A stretch of 64,000 bases of DNA from an uncultured Bacteroidota bacterium (GTDB taxonomy: Bacteria > Bacteroidota > Bacteroidia > Bacteroidales > P3). Under the pieces are notes generated by a model that saw only the letters and a list, made by a program, of their open reading frames with translations, was not told the DNA's origin and did no database searches. The translations under genes were made by a program, and so were the position numbers. The stretch covers positions 1-64,000 of the forward strand of contig CADCEC010000001.1 of the NCBI GenBank assembly GCA_902800395.1. The letters run 5' to 3'. Positions 9,159-18,490 of the stretch are shown one piece after another (position 1 is the first letter of the stretch; every line of letters begins with the position of its first letter).

Positions 9159-9524
9159 TTACTTTTCGATGCGCATCTTTTTCTCCTTGATACGGGCTTT
9201 CTTACCGGTGAGATCGCGCAGATAGAAGATGCGGGCGCGACGGACGGAACCGTGCTTGTTGACATCAATCTGCTCGATGAACGGGCTGGCAAAGGGGAAG
9301 ATGCGCTCCACTCCGACGCCGTTCGTGATCTTGCGGACAGTAAAGGTCTCAGTAGCTCCGCTTCCACTGCGCTGCAACACAACGCCCTGGAAGTTCTGGA
9401 TACGTTCTTTGTTTCCTTCCTTAATCTTGTAATGGACAGTGATGGTATCGCCAGCCTTGAATTCGGGGAACTCCTTGCGCTCGACCAAATTCTCTACAAA
9501 TTGCATGATTTCAGTTTTTCCCAT
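9159..9524 (-). CDS. rplS: 50S ribosomal protein L19
   Basis: A 121-residue protein at the 30S-50S interface. Matches L19 throughout: [48 protein letters not shown] and [21 protein letters not shown]. It ends the thrS-infC-rpmI-rplT-rplS run; it lies 30 nt after rplT. Placement of rplS next to rplT is not the usual trmD-linked position of many bacteria. Confidence 0.97.
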   Translation of the reverse strand: MGKTEIMQFVENLVERKEFPEFKAGDTITVHYKIKEGNKERIQNFQGVVLQRSGSGATETFTVRKITNGVGVERIFPFASPFIEQIDVNKHGSVRRARIFYLRDLTGKKARIKEKKMRIEK

Positions 9525-9554
9525 GACAAATAGAATTTTACAGGTTAATAACGC

Positions 9555-9899
9555 TTATTTTACCATCTTCACCACGGCGGCGAAAGCCTCGGGATTGTTC
9601 ATAGCGAGGTCGGCCAGCACCTTGCGGTTGAGCTCGATGCCCGACTTGTGAAGATTGCCCATAAAGACGGAGTACGAAATACCGTTGATGCGGCAACCGG
9701 CATTGATACGGTTGATCCACAGGGCACGGAATTCGCGCTTCTTGTTCTTTCTGTCGCGGTAGGCGTAGGTCTGACCTTTCTCCCACTTGTTCTTGGCGAC
9801 GGTCCATACGTTTTTACCTCTGCCCCAATAACCTTTGGTGCGATTGAGGATTTTCTTTCTGCGGGCTCTGGAAGCCACAGCATTGACTGATCTTGGCAT
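9555..9899 (-). CDS. rplT: 50S ribosomal protein L20
   Basis: A 114-residue early-assembly 23S-binding protein. Typical features: [55 protein letters not shown], and [17 protein letters not shown]. In many bacteria L20 represses its own infC-rpmI-rplT mRNA; whether that occurs here cannot be judged from sequence, although the infC-rpmI gap contains hairpins. Confidence 0.97.
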   Translation of the reverse strand: MPRSVNAVASRARRKKILNRTKGYWGRGKNVWTVAKNKWEKGQTYAYRDRKNKKREFRALWINRINAGCRINGISYSVFMGNLHKSGIELNRKVLADLAMNNPEAFAAVVKMVK

Positions 9900-9997
9900 A
9901 GATTTTTAATTGTTTTTTCATTTAGGCGGCAGCGAGGCAGCTTTCGCTTTGGGCCTGCTGCACTTGTCAGCACTAAATAATGGTTAATAACTCCTGT

Positions 9998-10192
9998 TTA
10001 CGATAAAAGCATGCGTTTGACGCGCTTCTCGTCGTCGCGGCTCACGAGGGCCGTGTGGTCGAGGTTACGCTTCTGGGTCGTCTCCTTCTTGGTGAGGATG
10101 TGACTGTGGTAAGCATGCTTGCGTTTGATCTTACCGGTGCCGGTGAAGGTGAAACGCTTCTTGGCAGCGGCTTTGGTTTTCATTGTAGGCAT
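9998..10192 (-). CDS. rpmI: 50S ribosomal protein L35
   Basis: A 64-residue basic protein: [36 protein letters not shown] in the family pattern, ending KRVKRMLLS. Normal length. It lies between infC and rplT, the conserved bacterial order. Confidence 0.96.
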   Translation of the reverse strand: MPTMKTKAAAKKRFTFTGTGKIKRKHAYHSHILTKKETTQKRNLDHTALVSRDDEKRVKRMLLS

Positions 10193-10229
10193 TACTTTAC
10201 TGTTTTTTTCGTTAGACTATATTTGATAC

Positions 10230-10325
10230 ACTTGGTTTTTCTGTCATCCCCAGACTTCCATCTGGGGTTACTGAGCGCTCGGTCTCTCCGAGACCTTAAG
10301 GTACTCTTTTTTCTTTAACCGTTAA
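10230..10325 (-). promoter_or_regulatory. Hairpin-rich infC-rpmI spacer
   Basis: Two stem-loops lie in the 150-nt gap: CCCCAGA/TCTGGGG (10248-10267, 6-nt loop) and GGTCTC/GAGACC (~10281-10295). They may be a dispersed repeat or part of the L20-type autoregulatory region. Function is inferred from position only. Confidence 0.4.
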
Positions 10326-10342
10326 CCTTTAACCGTTAACCG

Positions 10343-10912
10343 TTACTTTTTAGGGGCGATAATCATGAGCATGCGCTTGCCTTCGAGGCGCGGCATCTGC
10401 TCGGGTTTGCCGTATTCGAGGAGGGCCTCGGCGAATTTCAGCAGCTGCTGCTCACCCTGCTCTTTGTAGACGATGCTGCGTCCACGGAAGAAGACGTCGA
10501 CCTTCACCTTGTTGCCCTCCTTGAGGAAACGGATGGCGTGGTTGAGCTTGAACTCGAAGTCGTGGTCGTCGGTCTGCGGACTCAGGCGGATCTCCTTGAT
10601 GACAATCTTCTGCGAATTGGCTTTGCGCTCTTTCTCGCGTTTCTTCTGCTCGTAGAGGAACTTCTGGTACTCGATGATTTTGCACACCGGCGGGTTGGCC
10701 TGGGGCGAGATCATGACGAGGTCCAAGCCTTCGTCATAGGCGCGGCGGAGCGCCTCTTTGGTGTTGAGGATGACGGGCTCCATACCTTCTCCGACAACAC
10801 GCACCATCGGCACGTCGATGCGCTCGTTGATGAGGTGGTCGGGTTCTTTGCGGACGGGTCCGCGGCCGCGGACAGGTCCGCGATTAGCATTGGGGTTGAA
10901 CGGTGCTGCTAT
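10343..10912 (-). CDS. infC: Translation initiation factor IF-3, non-canonical AUA start
   Basis: IF-3 binds the 30S subunit and checks start codons. The conserved body includes LDLVMISPQANPPVCKIIEYQKFLYEQKK and VKEIRLSPQTDDHDFEFKLNHAIRFLKEGNKVKVDVFFRGR. The first standard start in frame (GTG at 10813) would cut off the conserved N-terminus LINERIDVP, which lies just upstream and in frame. Between the upstream in-frame TAG (10927-10925) and that GTG there is no ATG, GTG or TTG. An ATA codon at 10912-10910 is preceded by AGGAG 9 nt upstream, giving a 189-residue protein beginning (M)AAPFNPNANRG. Rare AUU/AUC/AUA starts on infC are a known device for autoregulation by IF-3. I therefore place the start at 10912. 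Confidence 0.9.
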   Translation of the reverse strand: MAAPFNPNANRGPVRGRGPVRKEPDHLINERIDVPMVRVVGEGMEPVILNTKEALRRAYDEGLDLVMISPQANPPVCKIIEYQKFLYEQKKREKERKANSQKIVIKEIRLSPQTDDHDFEFKLNHAIRFLKEGNKVKVDVFFRGRSIVYKEQGEQQLLKFAEALLEYGKPEQMPRLEGKRMLMIIAPKK

Positions 10913-10921
10913 AACTTTGTT

Positions 10922-10926
10922 CTCCT
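10922..10926 (-). promoter_or_regulatory. Shine-Dalgarno site deciding the infC start
   Basis: AGGAG on the minus strand, nine bases before the ATA codon. Strong Shine-Dalgarno sites are otherwise rare in this window, where A-rich leaders dominate, which supports a special start here. Confidence 0.75.
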
Positions 10927-10992
10927 ATTTTAAATTAGCAACTAATTAATTTTCTTGTTTTTATGCTATTTTCTGTAACTCAATTCGAACTG

Positions 10993-11000
10993 CAAAGATA
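10993..11000 (-). promoter_or_regulatory. -7 element upstream of infC
   Basis: TATCTTTG on the minus strand in the thrS-infC gap, about 80 nt before the infC start, so infC and the ribosomal genes can be transcribed without thrS. Confidence 0.7.
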
Positions 11001-11030
11001 CAACTTTTTTTTATATTGTTTATCTTTTTT

Positions 11031-12974
11031 TCACTCCTTCGGGCTGAGGGCCTTGGAGTCGATGTCCTCCTTAATCTCGGCGAGGAAGTCGGCCAATTTG
11101 GTAGCACCCTTGTCGCCGGCTTTGCGGTTCCATACAGAAACCACCTGCTCGTCTTGCTCCTTCTGTCCCACGATGAGGGCATAGGGGATACGCTGCAGGC
11201 GCAGGTCGCGCAGCTTGTAGCCAATCTTTTCGGCACGCTCGTCGACGCTGGAACGGATACCGGCTTTCACCAGCTCTTTGTTGACGGCGTTGGCGTAGTC
11301 CATGAATTTCTCCGAGATGGGGAGCACGCGCACCTGCTCGGGGCAGAGCCAGGTGGGGAAGGCACCTTCGTACTTCTCAATCATCCAAGCCAGCGTGCGC
11401 TCATAGCAGCCGAGGGAGGTGCGGTGGATGACGTTGGGGCGCACCTTGTTGCCGTTCTGGTCGATGTAGAACATGTCGTAACGCGGTGCCAGCAGGGCAT
11501 CCCACTGCACGGTAATCATGGTGTCTTCCTTGCCGTAGACGTTCTTGGCGTTGATGTCGACCTTGGGACCATAGAAGGCAGCCTCGTCATCGTCCTCGAC
11601 GAAGGGAATGTTCAGTTCGTTGAGGATATCGCGTATGTGTTGCTGCGTCTCCTCCCACTCCTCGGCGGTGCCGATGTATTTCTTCGTGTTGCTGGGGTCC
11701 CACTTCGAGAGGTGATAGGTCACATCGTCCTGCAAGCCGAGGGTCGTCAGGCAGTACTTGGCCAGTGCCAGGCACTTCTTGAACTCCTCCACCATCTGGT
11801 CGGGACGCACGATAAGGTGACCTTCGCTGATGGTGAACTGACGCACACGCGTGAGGCCATGCATCTCGCCGGAGTCCTCGTTGCGGAAGAGCACAGAAGT
11901 CTCGCTGTAGCGCTTGGGCAGGTCTCGGTACGACTTGGGCGAAGCCTTGTAGACGTAGTACTGGAAGGGGCAGGTCATGGGGCGCAGCGCCAACACCTCG
12001 GGGTCTTCGGGGTCGCCGATGACAAACATGCCGTCACGGTAGTGCTGCCAGTGGCCGGAAATCTCGTAGAGGTCTTTCTTGGCCATGAATGGCGTTTTGG
12101 TGCGGATATAGCCCCACTCGTTGTCTTCCAGGTCCTCAATCCAGCGCTGCAGCAGCTGCACGATCTTGGCGCCCTTGGGCAGCAGCAGCGGCAGGCCTTG
12201 GCCGATGACGTCGACCACGGTGAAGAGCTCCAGCTCGCGGCCCAGCTTGTTGTGGTCGCGGTTTTTGATGTTCTCAAGGTATTCCATGTGGGCCTCGAGG
12301 TCTTCCTTGCTGAAGAAGGCTACACCGAAGATGCGCGTCAGCGACTTGCCGTTGCGGTCGCCGCGCCAGTAGGTATTGGAGTTGGCTATCAGCTTGAAGC
12401 CCTTGATGAGGCGGGTGTTCAGCAGGTGCGGACCCGAGCAGAGGTCCACGAAGTCGTCCTGGCTGTAGATGGTGATGCGGGCATCGGGGGCGATGGCATC
12501 GAGGAGCTCCAGTTTATAGGGCTCGTTCTTCTCCTCGAATATCTTGCGGGCCTCGTCGCGCGACACGATTTTGCGCTCCAGGCGGGTGGCTTTCTTGATG
12601 ATGGACTTCATCTCCTTCTCGATGGCGTCGAGGTCCTCGCGGTTGAAGGGGCGGAAGTCGAAGTCGTAGAAGAAACCTTTGTCGGTAGCGGGACCGATGG
12701 TAATCTTAGCCTCGGGGAAGAGGTGCTTCACGGCCTCAGCCATGATATGGGCGGTGGTGTGACGCAGGATGGCCAGCGACTCGGGAGCCTCCTTGTCGAG
12801 GAGCTCGATGTCGCAGTCGTTCTCGACGATGTCACGCAGATCCACCACGTTGCCGTCGATTTTGGCACCGCAGTAGTTGTTCAGGTCCTCGGGCTTCACC
12901 TTCAGGATAAGGTCGATTATCGAGCAGGGGGCATCCGCCTGAACATTGCCTAATTGCTTAATGTTCACGTTCAT
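11031..12974 (-). CDS. thrS: Threonine--tRNA ligase
   Basis: A 647-residue cytoplasmic class II synthetase, usual length. Domains: TGS (1-65), the editing domain with HTTAHIMAEAVKHLFP (~73-88, zinc/editing His motif) and the SGPHLLNT motif, catalytic core with RPMTCPFQYYVYKASPKSYRDLPKRYSE, FRNEDSGEMHGLTRVRQFTISEGHLI, QWDALLAPRYDM, and IHRTSLGCYERTLAWMIEKYEGAFPTW, then the anticodon-binding domain. It heads the translation gene cluster on the minus strand. No T-box leader is seen in the ~40 nt between promoter and start. Confidence 0.97.
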   Translation of the reverse strand: MNVNIKQLGNVQADAPCSIIDLILKVKPEDLNNYCGAKIDGNVVDLRDIVENDCDIELLDKEAPESLAILRHTTAHIMAEAVKHLFPEAKITIGPATDKGFFYDFDFRPFNREDLDAIEKEMKSIIKKATRLERKIVSRDEARKIFEEKNEPYKLELLDAIAPDARITIYSQDDFVDLCSGPHLLNTRLIKGFKLIANSNTYWRGDRNGKSLTRIFGVAFFSKEDLEAHMEYLENIKNRDHNKLGRELELFTVVDVIGQGLPLLLPKGAKIVQLLQRWIEDLEDNEWGYIRTKTPFMAKKDLYEISGHWQHYRDGMFVIGDPEDPEVLALRPMTCPFQYYVYKASPKSYRDLPKRYSETSVLFRNEDSGEMHGLTRVRQFTISEGHLIVRPDQMVEEFKKCLALAKYCLTTLGLQDDVTYHLSKWDPSNTKKYIGTAEEWEETQQHIRDILNELNIPFVEDDDEAAFYGPKVDINAKNVYGKEDTMITVQWDALLAPRYDMFYIDQNGNKVRPNVIHRTSLGCYERTLAWMIEKYEGAFPTWLCPEQVRVLPISEKFMDYANAVNKELVKAGIRSSVDERAEKIGYKLRDLRLQRIPYALIVGQKEQDEQVVSVWNRKAGDKGATKLADFLAEIKEDIDSKALSPKE

Positions 12975-13014
12975 AGTATAATATATTTTATTATTTTCGA
13001 ATTATTTCAAACTG

Positions 13015-13022
13015 CAAAGATA
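13015..13022 (-). promoter_or_regulatory. -7 element of thrS
   Basis: TATCTTTG on the minus strand, about 40 nt before the thrS ATG, in the divergent gap shared with the mutase gene. Confidence 0.75.
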
Positions 13023-13093
13023 CGAATAAATTGAAAAATGATAATTGAAAATTGAATTTTTTTAAAAATTTTTTTTATAATAAAAAAAAACAT

Positions 13094-13101
13094 TATCTTT
13101 G
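13094..13101 (+). promoter_or_regulatory. -7 element of the mutase gene
   Basis: TATCTTTG on the plus strand, 41 nt before the ATG at 13143, back to back with the thrS promoter in an AT-rich gap. Confidence 0.75.
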
Positions 13102-13142
13102 CATCTTAAAGTTAATGATTGATAAACGATAAAAAACTGATA

Positions 13143-15296
<2,154 letters not shown>

Positions 15297-15316
15297 TTAA
15301 AAATTAGCAAAGAATA

Positions 15317-15374
15317 AATGATTCCACTGCCTGGAGGGCCATAGGTCCCCAGGCAGGGAATTCATTCCCTGAAA
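15317..15374 (+). repeat. ~85-bp structured repeat, copy 1 (degenerate)
   Basis: AATGATTCCACTGCC core followed by GGTCCCCAGGCAGGG and the hairpin CAGGGAAT-TC-ATTCCCTG. Compared with the other copies it is 1 nt shorter in the GC-rich middle, which puts a TAG in the internal micro-ORF after eight codons. It lies 20 nt after mutB and may also act as a terminator-like structure. Confidence 0.9.
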
Positions 15375-15401
15375 AACGAAAACAATTAAAAAAGAACAAT
15401 A

Positions 15402-15460
15402 AATGATTCCACTGCCCCGGAGGGGCTTAGGTCCCCAGGCAGGGAATTCATTCCCTGAAA
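15402..15460 (+). repeat. ~85-bp structured repeat, copy 2
   Basis: 85 nt after copy 1, in direct orientation, with an intact GCCCC-GGA-GGGGC hairpin. The A-rich spacer between copies (AACGAAAACAATTAAAAA...) is itself conserved. Confidence 0.9.
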
Positions 15461-15509
15461 TGAAGAGAGTAATTCGCCCAATTCGCCGACAGAAAATGCC
15501 GTTCGCCGT

Positions 15510-16262
15510 TCAGTAGTTCGCCGTGCTGTCATCGTGCTGCACCGCGTGCTGTACGCCGTGCTGCACCTTCTTCATAAGCTGCAGATTCTCCATCGACGAC
15601 CCCCGGTCGCCCGTCTGGTAGAAGACCATCGACACCAGCAGGTAGAGGGAGAACGCCATCAGCACGCCGCCGGTGACGCGGTTGAAATTGTTCATGATGC
15701 GCGCCGTGAACCAGTGTTGCAGCATCGCCGCCAGGCGGCATTTCAGCACGTCGGTGCCGAAGACCGCCGCCAGCATGCCGATGAAGAAGAGGTAGCGCTG
15801 CGTCACCGAGAGGCTCATCTCTGCAGAGATGAAGGTGATGATGGAGAGCCAGTAAATCCAGATAAGGGGATTCAGTATGTTGAGCAGGAATCCCGAGAGC
15901 AGCAGCTGCCAGCGGTGCGTCACATGCTCCGCGCTGAACTTCAGGTGGCTGCCGGGGACCGAGGCCTTCTTCACCTTGCTGCGCCAGGTGAGGATGGCGA
16001 AGACGGCGGTGGCCACGCTGCCGATGATGGAGACATAGACGTTGTGCAGGATGGCCGTGAAGTCGTCGAAACTCAGATTTGAGAGCACCGTGAGCATCAG
16101 CATCACGATGAGTATATCGCTCAGGCTGACGCCTGCGGCGAAGGAGATGGCCTTCTTGAATCCGTGGTGTATACTGTTCTGTATCAACGAGAAGAATGCT
16201 GGCCCCAGACTGAACAGCAGGGACAGCAGCACACCGCAGATGATACCAATCAGAATCTCCAT
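15510..16262 (-). CDS. LysE-family amino-acid exporter-like membrane protein
   Basis: A 250-residue protein with six hydrophobic segments and the LysE/RhtB pattern: the N-terminal GVLLSLLFSLGPAFFSLIQNSIHHGFKKAISFAAGVSLSD (family G-P-x-x-x-x-x-x-x-x-x-G-x-x-x-G) and GFLLNILNPLIWIYWLS in the middle. It probably exports small molecules such as amino acids; the substrate is unknown. The last ~20 residues (QHGVQHAVQHDDSTANY) are encoded by an imperfect repeat (CCGTGCTGCAC type, 15529-15575) and look like an added tail. Confidence 0.85.
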   Translation of the reverse strand: MEILIGIICGVLLSLLFSLGPAFFSLIQNSIHHGFKKAISFAAGVSLSDILIVMLMLTVLSNLSFDDFTAILHNVYVSIIGSVATAVFAILTWRSKVKKASVPGSHLKFSAEHVTHRWQLLLSGFLLNILNPLIWIYWLSIITFISAEMSLSVTQRYLFFIGMLAAVFGTDVLKCRLAAMLQHWFTARIMNNFNRVTGGVLMAFSLYLLVSMVFYQTGDRGSSMENLQLMKKVQHGVQHAVQHDDSTANY

Positions 16263-16282
16263 TCCACAACGAATTGAAACTG

Positions 16283-16290
16283 CAAAAATA
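16283..16290 (-). promoter_or_regulatory. -7 element of the LysE-type gene
   Basis: TATTTTTG on the minus strand, 20 nt before the ATG at 16262. Confidence 0.7.
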
Positions 16291-16331
16291 CGAAAATTCT
16301 TTGAAACGGCTGAATTATTTTTATTGTGGAC

Positions 16332-16365
16332 AAAAAAAGAGGTCCCTCACGGAACCTCTTTTTTT
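16332..16365 (-). terminator. Terminator of the DUF177-rpmF operon
   Basis: Stem AAAAAGAGGTCCC / GGAACCTCTTTTT with a short loop and A/T runs on both sides, 20 nt after the rpmF stop on the minus strand. Confidence 0.85.
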
Positions 16366-16385
16366 CTTTCAAGTCTCACCTAAGG

Positions 16386-16571
16386 TTATTCCTCGGCGCC
16401 TTTTTCGATGGCGAGTTTACCTCTGTAGTAGCCGCACTCGGGGCATACATGGTGATACATGACTTGTGCGCCGCAATTGCTGCAAGTCGTCAGCTGGGCG
16501 CTCTCCAACGCATCGTGCGTTCTTCTCTTGGCCGTTCTGGTCTGCGAGAATCTGTGTTTTGGATGTGGCAT
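16386..16571 (-). CDS. rpmF: 50S ribosomal protein L32
   Basis: A 61-residue zinc-ribbon ribosomal protein: MPHPKHRFSQTRTAKRRTHDAL, then CSNCGAQ and CPECGYYRGK supplying the four zinc cysteines. It follows the YceD gene, the conserved pair found across bacteria. Confidence 0.97.
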   Translation of the reverse strand: MPHPKHRFSQTRTAKRRTHDALESAQLTTCSNCGAQVMYHHVCPECGYYRGKLAIEKGAEE

Positions 16572-16680
16572 ATTATTACTTTTTTAATTATTTAATTCTT
16601 TGTTATTTTTTTGGAAGTTAAAGAAGTTAAAGAATTTATTGTCTGTCAACTATTATCTGTTATCTATTAACTATTATCTT

Positions 16681-17211
16681 TTAACTTTTAACTCTTAACT
16701 GCCTCAGCGCTTCCCATCTCGGGTCCGTCTCCTCTTCACTTTCCACTTTTCCCTCTTCACTTTCCACTTTAATATACTTCATCATCTCCGGGTCGCATTC
16801 TCCGTCGGGGTGTACGTGCTGCATGGGGATGCGTACGGCTACGTATTCATACAGCCACTGGGACAGGTCGATCTCGAAGGCGTTCTCCGGCAGCACCACC
16901 ACCTCTTCATCCTCGCAGGTCTCCGTGTCGCTGAAGCGCACGCAGAGGTGCTCCTCACCGCTTATCGGAATGGTCACCCTCCCCAGGCAGCGGTCGCAGG
17001 GGGTCTCCACCTCGCCGTTGAGCAAAAAAGTGAACATCAGCATGTGCTGCAGACGCTCCATTTTTGCCTCAATTTCCACTTTTCCACCCTCGATTTCGTC
17101 GTTTTTGTACCCTTCAAAGAACTCTTCGCCCAGCGTAAAGTGGTAGTTGTAACTACCTGACTTTAAGCCGCTAAAGCGAACTGTCATACTGTCATTCTGG
17201 CCCATTTTCAC
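16681..17211 (-). CDS. YceD/DUF177 family protein, repeat-modified tail
   Basis: A 176-residue member of the YceD (DUF177) family, involved in 23S rRNA accumulation in E. coli and plants and almost always upstream of rpmF, as here (109-nt gap). Family marks: VEIEAKMERLQHMLMFTFLLNGEVETPCDRCLGRVTIPI, with the Cys-x2-Cys pair, and the C-terminal DPRWEALRQL. Residues ~148-160 (KVESEEGKVESEEE) come from a GGAAAGTG-type repeat (16735-16775) inserted in frame just before the conserved ending, and the final RVKS plus stop come from an AGTTAAGAGTTAAAA repeat. Confidence 0.88.
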   Translation of the reverse strand: MKMGQNDSMTVRFSGLKSGSYNYHFTLGEEFFEGYKNDEIEGGKVEIEAKMERLQHMLMFTFLLNGEVETPCDRCLGRVTIPISGEEHLCVRFSDTETCEDEEVVVLPENAFEIDLSQWLYEYVAVRIPMQHVHPDGECDPEMMKYIKVESEEGKVESEEETDPRWEALRQLRVKS

Positions 17212-17227
17212 ACTCCTATTGAGTTTG

Positions 17228-17235
17228 CAAAATTA
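17228..17235 (-). promoter_or_regulatory. -7 element of DUF177-rpmF
   Basis: TAATTTTG on the minus strand, 17 nt before the ATG at 17211. Confidence 0.65.
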
Positions 17236-17332
17236 CGAACATTTTTTATACTGGCAAAATTTTTTTCAAAATTTTTTTCGGCGGAAGTATTCGTGCGGAG
17301 TGGCACGAATTTTTTTTTGCTATATAAATTTT

Positions 17333-17363
17333 TTTGCTATATAAAAAAGAATTCGTATATTTG
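17333..17363 (+). promoter_or_regulatory. -33/-7 promoter with a ~280-nt leader
   Basis: TTTG at 17333-17336 and TATATTTG at 17356-17363 with exact 19-nt spacing. The first known gene downstream on this strand is mntA at 17644, so the leader is unusually long and includes a possible 31-codon ORF, alternative hairpins and repeat copy 3. Confidence 0.75.
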
Positions 17364-17389
17364 CAGAACGGTATACCGTGCGAAAAAGT

Positions 17390-17485
17390 ATGGTTATATT
17401 GTATAATATACTAAATGAAAACCATTTAGGCGTAACGTTGTGGAGCACCCTATCCTCGGCGGAACGCCCAATATGGGGTGCATAG
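17390..17485 (+). CDS. Possible 31-codon leader ORF
   Basis: ATG at 17390 opens a frame of 31 codons ending TAG at 17483, starting MVILYNILNENH. It begins ~22 nt after the expected transcription start and has an A-rich upstream (CGAAAAAGT). No family recognised. Its last third overlaps the hairpin-forming stretch, so it could be a leader peptide or chance. Confidence 0.3.
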   Translation: MVILYNILNENHLGVTLWSTLSSAERPIWGA

Positions 17486-17492
17486 GGTACCG
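17443..17492 (+). promoter_or_regulatory. Leader region with competing hairpins
   Basis: GCACCC (about 17445) can pair with GGGTGC (about 17476), while the overlapping CCCTAT can pair with ATAGGG (about 17482). The two helices share bases and cannot form together. Seen by eye only; no folding energy computed. Confidence 0.35.
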
Positions 17493-17557
17493 AATGAACC
17501 GAAAAAAGAGTGTTAAATATAAAATAAAAAAAAGTTAAAAACAATTAACAAAGAAGA

Positions 17558-17616
17558 AATGATTCCACTGCCCCGGAGGGGCACAGGTCCCCAGGCAGGG
17601 AATTCATTCCCTGAAA
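17558..17616 (+). repeat. ~85-bp structured repeat, copy 3
   Basis: Same core as copies 2 and 4-6, ending 27 nt before mntA. Its internal micro-ORF (ATG 17559) runs to a TGA at 17649-17651, overlapping the mntA start at 17644. Confidence 0.9.
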
Positions 17617-17643
17617 AACGAAAACAATTAACAGGTAATAGGT

Positions 17644-17934
17644 ATGAGTGAACAGATGCTACAGACGATTCGCGATTATTTCGCCACCCAACCCGTGCAG
17701 CGGGCTTGGCTCTTCGGCTCTTATGCCCGTGGCGAGGAACGCGAGGACAGCGATGTGGACATCCTCGTCGACTTCGACGACCATGTCGGTCTGTTGCGGC
17801 ATGTCCATATCATGAATGAGCTGCAGGAACTGCTCAGCAAAGAGGTCGACCTGGTGACCAACGGTACCCTACTGCCTTTCGCTGAGGAAACCGCCAACCG
17901 TGATAAAAAGATAATTTATGAGAGAGCCAATTAG
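17644..17934 (+). CDS. mntA: MntA-type nucleotidyltransferase antitoxin
   Basis: A 96-residue minimal nucleotidyltransferase with the catalytic signature AWLFGSYARGEEREDSDVDILVDF (G-S-x10-D-x-D). In HepT/MntA modules this enzyme silences its partner toxin by adding AMP to a tyrosine in the toxin's R-x4-H-x-Y motif. Both catalytic Asp residues and the third acidic position (VDLV near residue 70) are present, so it should be active. It overlaps hepT by 17 nt, which supports one translationally coupled unit. Confidence 0.9.
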   Translation: MSEQMLQTIRDYFATQPVQRAWLFGSYARGEEREDSDVDILVDFDDHVGLLRHVHIMNELQELLSKEVDLVTNGTLLPFAEETANRDKKIIYERAN

Positions 17935-18259
17935 AGATAAAGGACGTCTGGAACACATGTTGGAGGCCATGGACAATGTGAACGAGTTCACGAAGGGTGT
18001 GACTTACGAGGAACTCGTTGGAAACAAAATCTTGTGCCATGCTGTCGTACATAACATCCAGATTGTTGGTGAGGCGGCATATAAGTTGACCAAAGAGTTC
18101 TGCGCTGCGCACCCCGAAGTACTTTGGAAAGATATCATTGGCTTGCGACATGTGTTAGTACATGACTACTACAGGATTGACCTTCCTGAACTTTGGATAA
18201 TAATCCATGAAGAACTTCCTCCGTTGCGGAAGCAGATTGCGGAAATGATAAACAAATAA
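17918..18259 (+). CDS. hepT: HepT-type HEPN toxin (DUF86)
   Basis: A 113-residue HEPN protein with the RNase motif in GLRHVLVHDYYRID (R-x4-H-x-Y) around residues 75-85, plus the typical IVGEAAYKLTKEF helix. HEPN toxins cleave RNA; the tyrosine of R-x4-H-x-Y is the known AMPylation target of MntA. All key residues are intact. The pair may be a stabilisation or phage-defence module. It sits between direct copies of an 85-bp repeat, suggesting arrival or duplication as a cassette. Confidence 0.9.
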   Translation: MREPIRDKGRLEHMLEAMDNVNEFTKGVTYEELVGNKILCHAVVHNIQIVGEAAYKLTKEFCAAHPEVLWKDIIGLRHVLVHDYYRIDLPELWIIIHEELPPLRKQIAEMINK

Positions 18260-18321
18260 CAGTTAATAGATAAGAGATAATAGATAATAGTTAAAAGTTA
18301 AAAATTAAAAAAAGAACAATA
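18260..18321. repeat. AGTTAATAGATAA-type spacer repeat
   Basis: Imperfect 7-bp-period array (units like AGTTAAT, AAGTTAA). Similar arrays lie at 1793-1818, 16640-16700, 36050-36069, 37037-37066, 45172-45204, 46292-46322 and 58081-58110, usually directly after a stop codon. Confidence 0.8.
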
Positions 18322-18380
18322 AATGATTCCACTGCCCCGGAGGGGCTTAGGTCCCCAGGCAGGGAATTCATTCCCTGAAA
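18322..18380 (+). repeat. ~85-bp structured repeat, copy 4
   Basis: First of three tandem copies before the giant gene. Its micro-ORF of 29 codons (ATG 18323) ends in a TGA that overlaps the ATG of copy 5. Confidence 0.9.
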
Positions 18381-18407
18381 AACGAAAACAATTAAAAAAG
18401 AACAATA

Positions 18408-18466
18408 AATGATTCCACTGCCCCGGAGGGGCACAGGTCCCCAGGCAGGGAATTCATTCCCTGAAA
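18408..18466 (+). repeat. ~85-bp structured repeat, copy 5
   Basis: 86 nt after copy 4. Micro-ORF of 28 codons (ATG 18409) ends in a TGA overlapping the ATG of copy 6; the spacer differs from that of copy 4 by exactly 3 nt. Confidence 0.9.
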
Positions 18467-18490
18467 AACGAAAACAATTAACAAAGAAGA

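Noticed and set aside
10343-10813. infC starting at GTG 10813
   Set aside because: This would remove the conserved LINERID segment of IF-3 that is encoded in frame just upstream.
11016-12953. 645-codon plus-strand frame across thrS
   Set aside because: Shadow of thrS, which carries all class II synthetase motifs on the minus strand.
12975-13014. T-box or other amino-acid riboswitch before thrS
   Set aside because: Only ~40 nt lie between the -7 element and the start, too short for a T-box.
17320-17544. 74-codon minus-strand ORF
   Set aside because: AT-rich low-complexity frame crossing the plus-strand promoter and leader; no family features.
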